Origin: Bretschneidera sinensis
Lineage: Eukaryota; Streptophyta; Magnoliopsida; Brassicales; Akaniaceae
Direction: 5' to 3'
Length of the DNA stretch: 64,000 bases
Assembly (NCBI GenBank): GCA_023935145.1
Contig: CM043698.1
Location: forward strand, 147,429,625-147,493,624
The notes beneath the pieces were generated by a model. It saw only the letters and a list, made by a program, of their open reading frames with translations. It was not told the DNA's origin and did not search any database. Positions 1 through 10,968 of this stretch are shown here, in pieces. A program made the position numbers and the translations under genes. The first letter of the stretch is position 1. Every line of letters begins with the position of its first letter.

Positions 1-334
1 GGAAGAGAATGTCAAGCCAACGAGGGAGCCATAAAGAAGGCTCAACCCAGCTATACAAGAGGTTGTGAGGATTGAAGTGATAAAGCTGTTTGATGCAGTG
101 ATCAATTATCCAATCTCTGTTAGCAAGTGGGTGAGCTCGATTCATGTCGTGCCCAAGCGGCCTGGAATGACTGTAGTGAAGAATAAGGACAATGAGTTGG
201 TGCCAATTCATGTTCAGTCAGGATGGAAAGTATGCATAGACTACCGTAAATTGAATGCTGCCACAAGGAATGATCATTTTCCACTCCCATTTATTGATCA
301 GATGGTGGAGCGTTTAGCTGGGCACGATTACTAA
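1..334 (+). pseudogene. Athila-like Ty3/gypsy reverse transcriptase, N-terminal fragment
   Basis: This is the start of a Ty3/gypsy reverse transcriptase domain, which copies element RNA into DNA. It is recognised by the order of motifs: WVSSIHVVPK, then GMTVVKN, then CIDYRKLNAATR, then DHFPLPFIDQMVERLAGH, all typical of the Athila/Tat branch. The reading frame that continues upstream of the first methionine (from base 2) is broken by a TAA at 32-34, where relatives have Gln. The domain stops just after the LAGHDY motif: the YxDD catalytic box, RNase H and integrase are missing, and the sequence passes straight into element 3' non-coding DNA. It is a dead internal-deletion remnant, cut by the window edge on the left. 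Confidence 0.88.
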
Positions 335-1745
335 TGTTGGGTCTGGCTGAAGACGTTAAACTTAACACTCATGGGAGGCACCCCACAACATATCATTTAT
401 GTATATTTATTATTTTACATATTTATGATTAATATTTGTTTTCAGTATTTTTTTGTTTTCCAGTCTTTATTTTTCAGGGACAAAGCGTACTTCAGATCAA
501 GTTTGGGGGTATGCTATGAGCCATACCAGTCCTGCTAGTTTTCCATCTCCCAAGTTAGCTCTTTCCATATTATTCACACATTGGGGACAATGTGTAAATT
601 AAGTTTGGGGATATGGGAGACACTCTACACACACTTTGTCCTAATTTATTGTTTTTTTTTTCTTCGTGAAGATAAATGCATGTTCATGTTCGTTTGAAAA
701 TTTTGATTGACCTGAAAAATTATGATGTGGTTTCATTGGTGAGCTTAAAAAATTTTGAACACATGATCTGATGATAAAGTTTTAAAATCTAGATACTTAC
801 CTTAGGCATTTGAGAATTCACATGTCTGATCTAATCTAACACGAGCACATTAGCACAAATTGTGTGAGGTATGACATGTGATTTTAATGTGTATGTTTCC
901 TTGTCTTAACTGAAACTGAATGACTTGTTGGATAAACACTTGGGCATAGAACTGCATAAAAAAAGAGAAAAAAAAACAAATAATACTACTAATATTTATA
1001 ATGATCATCATCAATAAACTTTCCACTGAGTAACTGGACTTCTTGCCTCAGTAAGCAATGAGTGTTCACGTCAAAATGTGGGAATTTTATTCATGATGAT
1101 CATTGCGAAACTTTCCACTGAGTAACTGGACCTCTTGCCTTAGTAAGCAGTGAGTGTTCACGTCAAAAGGTGGAATTTTGCTTGGTAGTATTAAGGCCGG
1201 TTTAATTTCGTAGCCTTTTTTACTCGAGTTAGTAAGTCCTTAGGGGTGTCTTTACACCTAATGCCCTAAAACCATCTGGTTTTGGAGTTATTGACTCAAC
1301 ATTCGCTACATGGGTCAATTAGAAAGCTTAAGGGAATTAAACATAGCAGAGCCTTATAATAAAATAAATAAATAAATAAATAAAAACTATGCCATTTTCA
1401 TTTATTCTGATGGGAAATTCGGTGAATCTTGAGACATGGAGACCTTACACATTGGAGTTATTTGGAACCTTCATTTTTTTATGCTAATTCACTTTACACA
1501 GTGTCAGACTTGTGATGCCTTAACCTGCCTTGTGTAAGTAATTAGATTTTAACATTTCTATTCATTACAAAGATGGGTTTATCTTTTTAAGCTTGCTCAT
1601 GAATGAATATCATGGTTTTGAGTGCTCCTTAAATTTTTGGATACCATGAGTGATGAACTTATCTTTATGTTCTTTGTTTTTCATTTAGTTTTTTTTTTTA
1701 TTTTGTTTTGCTAAGGGACTAGCAAAATGTAAGTTTGTGGGTATT
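335..1745 (+). other. 3' non-coding tail of the Athila-like element, ending in a polypurine tract
   Basis: No coding region is visible. The text resembles the long non-coding stretch that follows integrase in Athila elements: a GGGTCTGGCTGAAGACG-type sequence near 340-358, two 'AGTTTGGGG' purine-rich stretches (about 501-509 and 602-611), an (AAAT)n run near 1364-1385, and finally AAGTTTGTGGG just before the LTR, which fits a degenerate polypurine tract used to prime plus-strand DNA. Placement immediately after a truncated RT shows that the rest of pol was deleted. Confidence 0.6.
1016..1183 (+). repeat. Two-copy tandem repeat, period 92 bp
   Basis: The block beginning AACTTTCCACTGAGTAACTG near 1017 recurs 92 bp later near 1109, followed in both by CTTGCCT(C/T)AGTAAGCA(A/G)TGAGTGTTCACGTCAAAA. 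The copies differ at a few positions. It lies in the non-coding tail of the Athila-like element. Confidence 0.8.
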
Positions 1746-3126
1746 TGATGAGTGACAAATATTGCATGTTTTGGCCCCTTAATTTATATTTGTTAGCTTA
1801 GGAATTTGTTACTTTGAGTTGTTTTTTTTGTTGTTTTACAGGTTTACAAGTTTGGAAAGGAGTTTCACTAAATTGCCAGAATTGCTCGTACAGATCAGCC
1901 ATTTTTTAGGATTAAACTGTATTGATTCATGAAGAACCAGAAGATGAGCCATATATGCTTGGAAATATCTAGATGTCTATTTTCTGGGAAATTTTATGGA
2001 TCATTAAAATGATTTTTCTAGAGAAAGTTATGGCAGTTTTTGTAGACAAAGGTCAGGTTGTGCATGATTTCAGCATGACAGATCAGCCTTTTTTGAGGAT
2101 TTAACTGTATTGATTCAAGAAGAACCAGGAGATGAGCCATATATTCTAGAAAGAACTGGATGTCTATTTTTTGAGGAATTTTACGGATCAATAAAATGAT
2201 TTTTTTAGAGAAAGTTATGGCAGTTTTAGTATACAAAGGTCAAAGAGAAAAAGCTGGAATCTGCAGTATCCCACATCGGATTGGAAACACATTGCACTTG
2301 TATTGCATCCCTATATAAGACCCTCTTCACTTCATATTTAGTAAGCAATTCCTGAGCCACTTTAGTACAATTCGGTGGACATCTGCTAGCATTCTGGTGG
2401 ATCCCGAAGGTTTTGCTACCACGAGGGAAGCGCCGCCCAACAGCGAGTGGAATTTCTCCCATGTATAGTCAGTTTTAATTTACTACTTTGTTTTAGTTTA
2501 ATGTTTAGCACTTTTATTATGAACTTTAGTTTTATGATTATGAGTGGCTAAAATCTTCAAACTAAGGTTGAAGATGAAGCCTCGCCGTTGTTCGGCATAT
2601 TAGTTTCAGATTTGTTTATTCATTTCTAATTTTTTTAGTATAAATGTTCTGTCAATTATTTGAGTAAAATCTTATGATTGATTGCATTTAAATTATTCTG
2701 TTGGATATTCCGTGTGTTTCATCTAATGGATACATCAAATTGTTTTTGATTAAATTGGATTTCCTTTGTGATTTGTTAAAAGCGGATACATTGGATGCTT
2801 TTGATTTAATTGGGATATTTGTTGTTTTTTGTCGTAAATTGGATTCATGGAATGTTTTGATAGGCTGTTTTTAGAACATGAAGATATTTTCTGTGGGGTG
2901 GATTCAGAAACCTTAGTGTCTTTATTATTAGTTTTAAGTCAATTCGGTTTAGTTTTTATTTGTTTTGCAACATATAAATCAAAAACTCGGAACTAGGTTA
3001 AAATAGATTTAGTTTAGATAAAAAAATACTTTCACAACGCAATTCACTGTGGATTCGACCTCGCACTTGCACAACGCTATATTACAAACGACTCGTGCGC
3101 TTGCGAGTAATTTAAAACTCACAACA
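1746..3126 (+). mobile_element. Athila-like LTR (about 1.38 kb)
   Basis: The left border is TGATGAGTGAC directly after a polypurine-like tract. The right border is ACAACA followed six bases later by a tRNA-Asp primer-binding site. Both are the expected edges of a Ty3/gypsy LTR, starting TG and ending CA. No second copy of this LTR is in the window. Unusually, it has element-internal sequence on both sides: RT plus polypurine tract to the left, primer site plus gag to the right. Confidence 0.75.
1891..2246 (+). repeat. Tandem duplication inside the LTR, period 188 bp
   Basis: CAGATCAGCC at 1891 recurs at 2079, and the following ~165 bp align closely (GAAGAACCAG(A/G)AGATGAGCC, then GATGTCTATTTT, then GAGAAAGTTATGGCAGTTTT). 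The two units have diverged at many positions, so the duplication is old relative to the element. Confidence 0.8.
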
Positions 3127-3132
3127 AGTTTT

Positions 3133-3151
3133 TGGCGCCGTTGCCGGGGAG
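3133..3151 (+). other. Primer-binding site for tRNA-Asp
   Basis: TGGCGCCGTTGCCGGGGAG is the reverse complement of the 3' end of plant tRNA-Asp, including the CCA tail. It sits just downstream of the LTR, as needed for minus-strand DNA synthesis, and identifies the element as Athila-type. Confidence 0.9.
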
Positions 3152-3326
3152 TTGTTTGGTTTGTGAAATTTTTGTCTGAAATAATTTTATTTTTCTACTA
3201 GTTAGTTAGCATTTTTTTTGTGTGATTTTTATTTTTGCAATTTTATTTTATTTTATTTGTTTCTATTTGCATTGGCCTATAAAAAATAAAAAATATATAA
3301 ATATATAAAAAAATAAATTAAAAAAA

Positions 3327-4634
3327 ATGTGGATGAATCCAGCGCCGGTTTCACAGTCTTTAGAGGACGCCCTCAAGGATTTCATGAAGATGACCGGTCA
3401 GTCCATCAATGCAGCCAATTCATTCAAAGTAGATAGTTGTTCCATCTGTGCTAGCCCCATGCATTTAGCACAGAATTTTCCATCTATGCCGGCTTTTGCC
3501 GAGTATCCTATGGAACAAATGAACACTTTTAATGACTATCAGTGGCAATCAAATGGATCTTACTCCGAAACGTACAATCCAGGGTGGCAGAACCACCCTG
3601 ATTTTTCATGGACGCAGAACCAATTGATGAATCAGGGAGGAGCCCCTTATCATGCTCACAATCAATACCCTCCCGAATTTCCTCCACCAGTTCTAAGTTG
3701 TGGTCACTCAGCCTATCCAGCACCATCACCCGCTTACCAAGCTCCCATTCAAGCGCCAGCATCGGTTTCACAGTCATTGGAGGACGCTCTCAATGATTTC
3801 AGGAAGATGATCGGCCAACCCTTAAGCGAAGTGAGGAGTGCAACAATAGTAAAAACCCAGGTGATTGCTAAGTTAGAGAGTCAAATGGATCAAATCGCAA
3901 GTCACGTGGGTGAATGAGAGAAGGGAAGGTTCCCCAGTCAACTTGTGCCTAACCTAAAGGAACAGTTTTCGGTGGGAAATTTATCGACTCCTACGCATGG
4001 ACAGGAACAAGTGCAGTCGATTGCCACATTGATGTTTGGGAGACAAGTGGACAATCAAGTGGAAGAGAACCCTGCTATGCAACAATGGCAAGAAAGTTGC
4101 AACAAGGAGAAAAGAGATGTTGAGCCATCTACAGCCACACCTACTATTAAGGATCTTCCTGGGTCATTTGTACCTCAAGTGCCCTACCCTGAGAGATTAC
4201 AAATGCCCAAGAAAGGAGGGCAGTCTGAGGACATTGTGGAGGCATGCTTTGCTCAGTTTGGAGAGGATCTGGATTTGGATAAGCTACTAGAGCAAGCAAC
4301 TGCTATCTTGGAGTCTGCTCCTCGAGAGAGCAGCAAGACGGAGGAGATTGTGGATGAATCCCGCATTGAGGACCCCCTAGAGGCATGCTTTGCTCAATTT
4401 GGAGAGGATTTGGATTTGGATAAGTTGTTTGAGCAAGCAAATGCTACTTTTGAGTCTGCTCGTCAGAAGAGCAGTGAGATGGAAGAGACCACAACACCTG
4501 AACCCCCCAAGAAGGAACTTAAGCCTTTACCGAACAATCTTAAGTATAAGTTCCTAGGTCCAGCAGATTCTTTGCCTAGGATTATAGCTTCAGATTTGGT
4601 TGATTTGAGCCTACATCCCCATGAGTTCCTCTAA
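3327..4634 (+). pseudogene. Athila-like gag-pol stub (C-terminal gag and spacer), broken
   Basis: Two open stretches (3327-3917 and 3945-4634) cover the C-terminal part of an Athila gag and the start of the gag-pol spacer. A zinc knuckle is recognisable (CSICASPMHLAQ) but its last cysteine is replaced (NFP where relatives have NCP). The following HPDFSWTQNQ and, near the end, LKYKFLGPADSLPRIIASDL match conserved Athila segments. A TGA at 3915-3917 closes the first frame, and the second reopens 27 bases later. The first stretch begins and ends with two related copies of an SQSLEDAL motif. The second carries a 141-bp tandem duplication (EACFAQFGEDLDLDKL twice). The major capsid part is missing. 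From about 4604 the frame reads into the truncated LTR of Copia-1, so the last eight or so residues are chimeric. Confidence 0.8.
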
Positions 4635-5502
4635 ACTTTCTGCACTATAATCAAATGGTTCTTACAAGTTACAGCAATCCCCTTCAAAAAGCACAAGTTC
4701 TCGAAGAAACCAAGAAGAGAACTAGAAAGTGATAGACCTATTACAAAGCTTTCTATCAATTCTATACTACCCTCTCTTCTTTACAACCAGCCTCTCTACA
4801 ATGAGTCCCTCTTGTATGTATGTGTCTTTGCACTCTCACACAATTCTCTCATTCACACACATGTCTCACAAGTTACATCATCACATTGTTACTTAAGATT
4901 GAACCTAGGTGACCCTTTATATAGTGCACCAACTTCTTGTCCAATCTTGTGTGTCATTCTTCACCCTTAGATCCTAATTACCACTTAATCATGGCTCTTG
5001 ATCATCCTTAAGTGGTGCTGTGTGTTTTAACCTTGCACCCACCCACTTAAGAGAAGGCTTAAACAAGTTGTATGAGTGTGCCTCAATTTGCCTAGCGCCT
5101 AGGCGCGGAACAGAGGAAGGTGAAGCGCTAGGAAAAGCCTCCTTCACACCATGTTCTGGAAGGTGCGCTGCTGGTTCTGAGTGGTGCGACACTGGGCAGA
5201 GACTTCTTGCAATAGCTCTGGGTAGTGCAGTGCTGGTTCTGAGCGGTGTGGTGCTGACCCGGACCTGGCACACTTCTTGTTGTGCGTACACTTTCTCAGC
5301 TTGTGTGCAGAAGTGCACACACCAGTGTGTCTACCCTTACCTTGCTCCAAAGTGATGCACACACTTGTGTGCAGTCATATAACTTGCTGAAATTTAATTT
5401 TCCAACTTTGATTTAGAATTTTACCATCTTTGAACCATGCTTGGGCCTTTTCAAACCTTAACTATGTTTGAACCATGTTTAAACCTTAGACAAATACCAA
5501 CA
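4604..5502 (-). repeat. Copia-1 3' LTR, truncated at its outer end
   Basis: It aligns base for base with 9412-10311 with scattered substitutions and ends with the same CAAATACCAACA. The part corresponding to 9263-9411 is absent and replaced by Athila gag sequence. Confidence 0.88.
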
Positions 5503-5582
5503 ATCTCTACCTTTGTCTAAGTGTTTAAACCTGAACCATTGTGTAGAGACCTTCGGGATCCAAACTCATCTTGATTCATCAA

Positions 5583-7918
5583 TTAATCAACACCAATCCT
5601 AAGAAGTCCAAGGCAATGATTGGACCTTCTTAGAGGTAGAACCTTGATGCCTAAATCTGCAGGACTTTTCTCCGTGGTCTTCTTGTCAATATGAATGCAT
5701 CCTTTCATACCATTTTCCAGAATGTAATGATACCGAACATCCATATGCTTCATCCCCTCATGGAACACCAGATTCCTCCATAAGTGCCCCGCTCTTTGGC
5801 TATCCAAAGATACCACCACCTGCTCTTTTAGGACTTCCCACTCATCCAAATACCCTTTGCACTCCATAGCCTCCTTTATGGCTTCCATAGCCGCTATGCA
5901 TTCTGCCCCGGTTGTTATGAGTGCTACCACTGGCTGCCATTGAGCCTTCAAATACCTCAGCAACCACTTCATCCCAATCCAATGCTTCTTTCCAGGATTA
6001 CTCACAAATCTACTGAGAATATCCATTGCCCAAGAAACTTTTAACCGTTTTCTCTCTTTTTCTTGGATTATAAACTTCCCAAGGATCTTTTGTGTAAGGC
6101 TAAGATCCTTCCTCTCGAACTCCTTACTGAGTTGAGATATAAACCTTTCCATCCTCTTCCTGTTGTTCCGAACCAACAACCCATTAATGACATAGATGAG
6201 GATACTCACCGTCTTCTCTACCTTCTGTCCAGGTGAGAAAGTTTCTGTGAAATCTATGTCTTCTCTTCTCGTGAACCCATTCAACCCCAGCCTAGCCTTG
6301 TTTCGGACTTAATCTCTTAGAGGGTTCCCTTCTTTGACCTTATAAGTGCACTTACGTTCCACAACTTTCTGCTTTCCTAGAATTTTCACCAATTCCCAGA
6401 AGTTGTTCTTCCTCAAAGAATCTATTTCTTCCTCCATCGCTAGCTTCCACTTTGACAAATCCTCATACTCCATAGCATCCGTGTAAGTTTCTTGTTCACT
6501 CATCTCTCCTTCTGTCAAAGGAGCTGCTATATCCGCAACATCTACAAACCCATATCTTGAAGGTGGTCCGACCAGCCTTCTTTCCCGTTCTCTTGTGAGC
6601 TGATAGTCCTTCCGACTTGCTGCATCAACCTCTTCTTGTTCAGCCTCCTCTTGAGTGTCCTGAGCATAGCATTCATCCAAGGGCTCTACCTGGTCTGAAC
6701 CCTCTTGTCTTCCTTGCTCTACCTGAACCGAATTCTCCTTAATGCTATGCTCCATAAGAACCAAACTGGTTTGCTCACTAGCCCCTGCAGGGTTAGTTTT
6801 CTTCAGGTAGGGAAATAACAATTCATTAAAATTAACATTCCTACTTATTATGAGTTTCAGTCCTTCTTTATCTAAGAACCACAACCTATACCCCTTAGCC
6901 CCTTCCCCATATCCTAAAAACACACATTTTCTAGATCCTGGGCTAAGTCTATCATCCTTTTGTTGTGCATATGCAGCACACCTAAAAGTCCTTAGGTTGT
7001 CCAACTCAGGGGGTTTTCCACTCCACATTTCTTCGGGAGTCTTTTGGTACACAGCTCTAGAGGGTGATCTATTCACGAAATACGCAGTAGTAGACATCGC
7101 TTCCCCCCAAAAACATTCAAGTAATCCGGATCCATCTAACATGCACCTAACCTTTCCCTAAGGGTCTCATTCATCCTCTCAGCAACTCCACTTTGCTGAG
7201 GGGTTTCCACAACCGTCCTATGTCTTAGAATACCATTTAACCTACAGAATTAATCAAGTTCTTGGTTAAAAAATTTTAAGCCATTATCGGTTCTTATCCC
7301 CTTAACTACTCTACCCATTTGAGTCTCAATCAGCTCTTTCCACACCACTAATTTATTCAAGGCATCTGATTTATTCTTAACCAAATAAACCCACACTTTT
7401 CTTGAATAATCATCAATTAAAGATAGAAAGTAAAAGTTACCTCCCTGTGTTGGTGTCTTTGCTGGTCCCCAAAGGTCTGAATGAATGTAGTCAAGAATGC
7501 CCTTAGACTTGTGCACTCCGGTGTTGAAGCTGACCTGATGTTGCTTCTCAAGAACACAACACTCGCAGAAATCAAGTTCTTCTACTTTGTCTCCACCAAG
7601 TAGGCAATCCTTGCTGAGAACTTGCAGGCCCTCTTCGCTCATATGTCCCAAGTGAGTGTGCCAAAGGGCTACCTCATCCATCTCAGCCATCAAACTTGCT
7701 GCTTGATCCTTGATCTCCATGTCTCTGATCATCTCATAGAGTCCATCCTTCATTGCTGCTTTGATCACTACCAAAGATCCCTTGGCTACCTTGATCTTTC
7801 CTCCCTTTACTTTGCATGTGTATCCCATAAAATCCAACTGCCCCAATGAGATCAAATTCCTCCTCAAATCCGGGAGATACCTCACATTTTCCAGCAGCCT
7901 TGTCATTCCATCAAACAT
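5583..7918 (-). pseudogene. Copia-1 pol remnants (integrase, RT/RNase H pieces)
   Basis: Read on the minus strand, 7918-7250 encodes the GAG-pre-integrase zinc-binding region (LWHTHLGHMSEEGL, then CECCVLEKQ) and the integrase core (HSDLWGP, DDYSRKVWVY, RTDNGLKF). 7142-6309 continues the integrase C-terminal region (ECFWGEAMSTTAYFVNRSP, FLGYGEGAKGYRLW). 6284-5583 starts within RT (DIDFTETFSP) and then jumps through an altered frame to RNase H-region text (SNPGKKHWIGMKWLLRYLK, HMDVRYHYILENG). The YVDD catalytic box is missing and several frame breaks separate the parts. No functional enzyme can come from this locus. Confidence 0.85.
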
Positions 7919-8167
7919 CCTTACCTGGATGTCTCCTATCCCTGAACTTGGGCATTCCCCAAGAAAACCCTTTCATCATTGGTTTCCTTGAAATTCTTGA
8001 ACCAACTCCGGTGAGGGCACATGTGATGAGTGCACCCAGAATCCAAGATCTATTTCCCGCTGCCTTCTTGCCCCTTGCTCACACCCGAGCACACAACAAG
8101 AACATCATCATCTTGTTGTTCTGTTTTGGCAACCGAAGCCTCTCCATTCTTGGTATGGCTTCCTCCT

Positions 8168-8929
8168 CTATCCCTTGTCATCTTCTCTGCAATCTTTCTT
8201 GATATGACCCTCCTTATGGCAGTAGTAGCAACTCTTCCCTCCAAATCTCAGTTTGGAATGCATTCTCCCATGGCTTTCTCCTCTACCTCTGTCCCGGTAG
8301 TAGCCATGCATGCTGCTATGCACTCTCCCATGGCTCTCTCCTCTAACTTTGTCCCGGTAGTAGCCATGTATGTTGTTGTGCACTCTCTCATGGCTCTCTC
8401 CTCTACTTTTGTCCTGATAGTAGCCATGCATGTTGTTGTGCACTCTCCCATGGCTCTCTCCTTTACCTCTGTCCCGGTAGTAGCCATGGTTGCTGCCATA
8501 CCGAGTTGTCGGCCTTCTTTTAAAGAATAGCCATTTACCACTTGACGCACTCCTTAACTTGGAATCAAGATTATCTTGCAACTCTTTATTAGGATCAAAT
8601 TTAAAAGCAAAGATTCGTTTATGAAGATACCTCTTATCCGGGAGAGTCTTGGCAAGAAACAACTCATCTAGTTTCTTCCATATTGTAGCTGGATCTTCCG
8701 AGTCTCCGCACTCCCTTGTGACATTATCTGACATGTGCAAGAAGATGGTGTTGTAAGTCATCTTCTTCATCTTGGTCCGCTGGTTCTCCGTGACACTTGC
8801 TGGAAAAGCATTATCATCTCCAATAGCCAAGTCCACCTTTTGTTGCACAAGAACCTCCTTGATCTTCCGCTTCCACAGGGAAAAATCTCTCTTTCCATCA
8901 AACTTCTCAATACCGAAATTTGAACTCAT
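8168..8929 (-). pseudogene. Copia-1 gag with repeat-expanded tail and zinc knuckle
   Basis: The frame starts at an ATG (8929) with MSSNFGIEKFDGKRDFSLWK, the usual beginning of a TNT1/Copia gag (DUF4219/UBN2-type capsid). It includes FLHMSDNVTRE and ATIWKKLDELF, then jumps early to a low-complexity region. That region is four tandem copies of a 20-residue unit (HGYYRDRGRGESHGR-type) and ends in a zinc knuckle, CYYCHKEGHIKKDC. Compared with relatives the second half of the capsid domain is shortened before the repeats. The frame runs out shortly after the knuckle. Confidence 0.8.
8261..8500 (-). repeat. 60-bp tandem repeat, four copies, in Copia-1 gag
   Basis: CATGGCT(T/C)TCTCCT recurs at 8269, 8329, 8389 and 8449, exactly 60 bp apart, so each unit adds 20 residues in frame. 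Units differ by a few bases. Confidence 0.9.
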
Positions 8930-9243
8930 CTTGCGGAGATGATCCCTTGATTTATGCAGTACCCACAAATGCTTTCTTCAACCTCAAGAACACAGATTGA
9001 AGATGGATCTTAACCGTTCTTGAATCACCCTCAAGAACACGACCAGATCTTAATCTTTACACCGTTCTTGAATCACCCTCAAAAACACGATCAGATATTG
9101 ATCTTAATACCATTCTTGATTTACCTCAAGAAGCACGATCAGATATAAATCTTAACTCCGTTCTTGAATCACCCAAGAAGTTGACCTTTGATTCTTGGAG
9201 TCTTGTCTCCATCACCTTCTTGTTCTTATTTCGATACCCAGCT

Positions 9244-9261
9244 GTGCTAGCTCTGATACCA
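9244..9261 (-). other. Copia-1 primer-binding site (initiator tRNA-Met)
   Basis: The minus strand reads TGGTATCAGAGCTAGCAC directly beside the 5' LTR. The first 12 bases match the 3' end of plant initiator tRNA-Met. Confidence 0.85.
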
Positions 9262-9262
9262 C

Positions 9263-10311
9263 TGTTGGAAATCACCTTAGCAAGATGCCCAAGTGGTGAT
9301 CTTCCAAACACCCAAGTCTTGAATGACTTGTAGAAAGAAAACAGCAATCGAACACAAAAACAAAAAATCAAAGAAAGAAAAGAAGACAAGCAATTGTTAT
9401 CGAGGTTCGGCAATTTGAGCCTACGTCCCCGTGAGTTCCTTCGAACTCTCTGCACTATAATCAAATGGTTCTTACAAGTTACAGCAATCCCCTTCAAGAA
9501 GCACAAGTTCTTGAAGAAACTAAGAAGAGAACTAGAAAGTGATAGACCTATTACAAAGCTTTCTATCAATTCTATACTACCCTCTCTTCTTTACAACCAA
9601 CCTCTCTACAATGAGTCCCTCTTGTATGTATGTGTCTTTGTACTCTCACACAATTCTCTCATTCACACACATGTCTCTCAAGTTACATCGTCACATTGTT
9701 ACTTAAGATTAAACCTAGGTGACCCTTTATATAGTGCACCAACTTCTTGTCCAATCTTGTGTGTCATTCTCCACCCTTAGATCATAATTACCACTTAATC
9801 ATGGCTCTTGATCATCCTTAAGTGGTGCTGCGCATTTTAACCTTGCACCCACGCAGTTAAGAGAAGGCTTAAACAAGTTGTATGAGTGTGCCTCAGTTTG
9901 CCTAGCGTCTAGGCGCGGAACAGGGGAAGGGGAGGCGCTAGGCAAAGCCTCCTTTGCACCATGTTCTGGAAGGTGCGGTGCTGGTTCTGAGCAGTGCAGC
10001 GCTGGGCAGAGACTTCTTGCAACAGCTCTGGGCGGTGCGGTGCTGGTTCTGAGCGGTGCGGTGCTGACCCGGACCTGGCACACTTCTTTCTGTGCGCACA
10101 CTTTCTCAGCTTGTGTGCATAAGTGCACACACTAGTGTGCCTACCCTTACCTTGCTCCAAAGTGATGCACACACTTGTGTGCAATCATCTAACTTGCTGA
10201 ACTTTAATCATCCACCTTGGTTTAGACTTTAACCATCTTTGAACAATGCTTGGACCTGTTCAAACCTTAACCATGTTTGAACCATATTTAAACCTTAGAC
10301 AAATACCAACA
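9263..10311 (-). repeat. Copia-1 5' LTR (1049 bp)
   Basis: It begins (plus-strand view) TGTTGGAAATCACC beside the primer site and ends AAATACCAACA. The 900 bp shared with 4604-5502 define the pair. No conserved ORF is expected in it; the cysteine-rich open frames here are chance. Confidence 0.88.
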
Positions 10312-10968
10312 CGAGTGTGGGGAAATGAAGGACAAATTTTTGGTACAGGAAGGTGCTCAATTGATTGATGCACCGGAGGCTGGAAAATGGAAGGGTGTTA
10401 AAAGGATACCATTGATGGCAAATTACATTCAAAGATTGACAGAGATGCTTGAATGCTAGGGTCATTCAACTTTGTTTCTCAATAACAATCGTTTGAATAT
10501 GATTGATATTAACTTTTTCATATTTATGCCTGCTCTCAGAGTTCTGGACCTAAAACATGATATTTTTCTAATACAATTGCATAAGAGTATTACAAATTTG
10601 TCCTTATTATGACACCTGGATCTGTCAAATACTGGAGTACAATGTTTGCCAATTCAATTCAGGATCATATTAAAGTTGAATTATATTTAGAGCATACAAG
10701 TAGACTTGATGAAATTCCTTCCAAAGTAATATCTAGTTTATTCATGTTGGAATGAATGGGTGTGGTTCTTTTGATCCAAAAGTTTTGAGAGATAATGTTC
10801 TGCCAGTAGATAGCAAGGACTTTTTAAAGGAACTGGAGCAGTTGAGACCGTTGAGTTGTTTAAGCATCACTGTAAAAAGTGACTATTCTCTTCAAAGGTT
10901 TAAGCACCACACTCCGGGTGGCTACTCTTACAGGTGCATGTGTACCGAACGAACACGATCATAGGAGC
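10312..10968 (+). pseudogene. NBS-LRR (CNL) resistance gene fragment, copy A
   Basis: It encodes part of the ARC2-LRR junction and first leucine-rich repeats of an RPS2/RPS5-like CNL immune receptor (KDKFLV, then GVKRIPLMANYIQRLTE, TLFLNNNRLNMID, MPALRVLDLKH, then LRHLDLSNTGV-type units). The gene begins abruptly at the Copia-1 LTR: CC, P-loop and NB-ARC domains are missing. A TAG at 10457-10459 interrupts a codon that is TTG in copy B, and further shifts break the LRRs. A later segment (DSKDFLKELEQLRPLSCLSI) is a further LRR piece. It cannot make a receptor. Confidence 0.8.

Larger units (their letters stand above)
4604..10311 (-). mobile_element. Copia-1: decayed Ty1/copia retrotransposon, minus strand
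   Basis: Direct repeats at 4604-5502 and 9412-10311 are the two LTRs of a minus-strand Copia element. The full right (5') LTR runs 9263-10311 (1049 bp, TGTTGG...CCAACA). Next to it is an initiator tRNA-Met primer site on the minus strand. Next to the left LTR a purine stretch on the minus strand (complement of about 5503-5515) fits the polypurine tract. Gag, integrase and parts of RNase H remain, but most of RT including YVDD is gone. The left (3') LTR lacks the terminal ~147 bp and abuts Athila gag DNA, so no target duplication can be matched. The right flank enters the NBS-LRR fragment of duplication copy A. Confidence 0.88.

Noticed and set aside
3133..3151. Possible tRNA-Asp gene
   Set aside because: Only the 19 bases complementary to the tRNA 3' end are present and they follow an LTR; it is a primer-binding site.
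5020..5355. Cysteine-rich plus-strand frame that recurs near 9878-10135
   Set aside because: It lies in the two Copia-1 LTRs; recurrence is due to LTR duplication and the frames differ in length.
8261..8500. CRISPR-like regular array
   Set aside because: Units are contiguous without spacers and lie in a gag gene in a plant nuclear genome. The same holds for 21607-21696 and 42670-42909.
8030..8530. A repetitive 166-codon plus-strand frame
   Set aside because: It is the reverse frame of the Copia-1 gag repeats; the protein-like pattern comes only from the 60-bp period.
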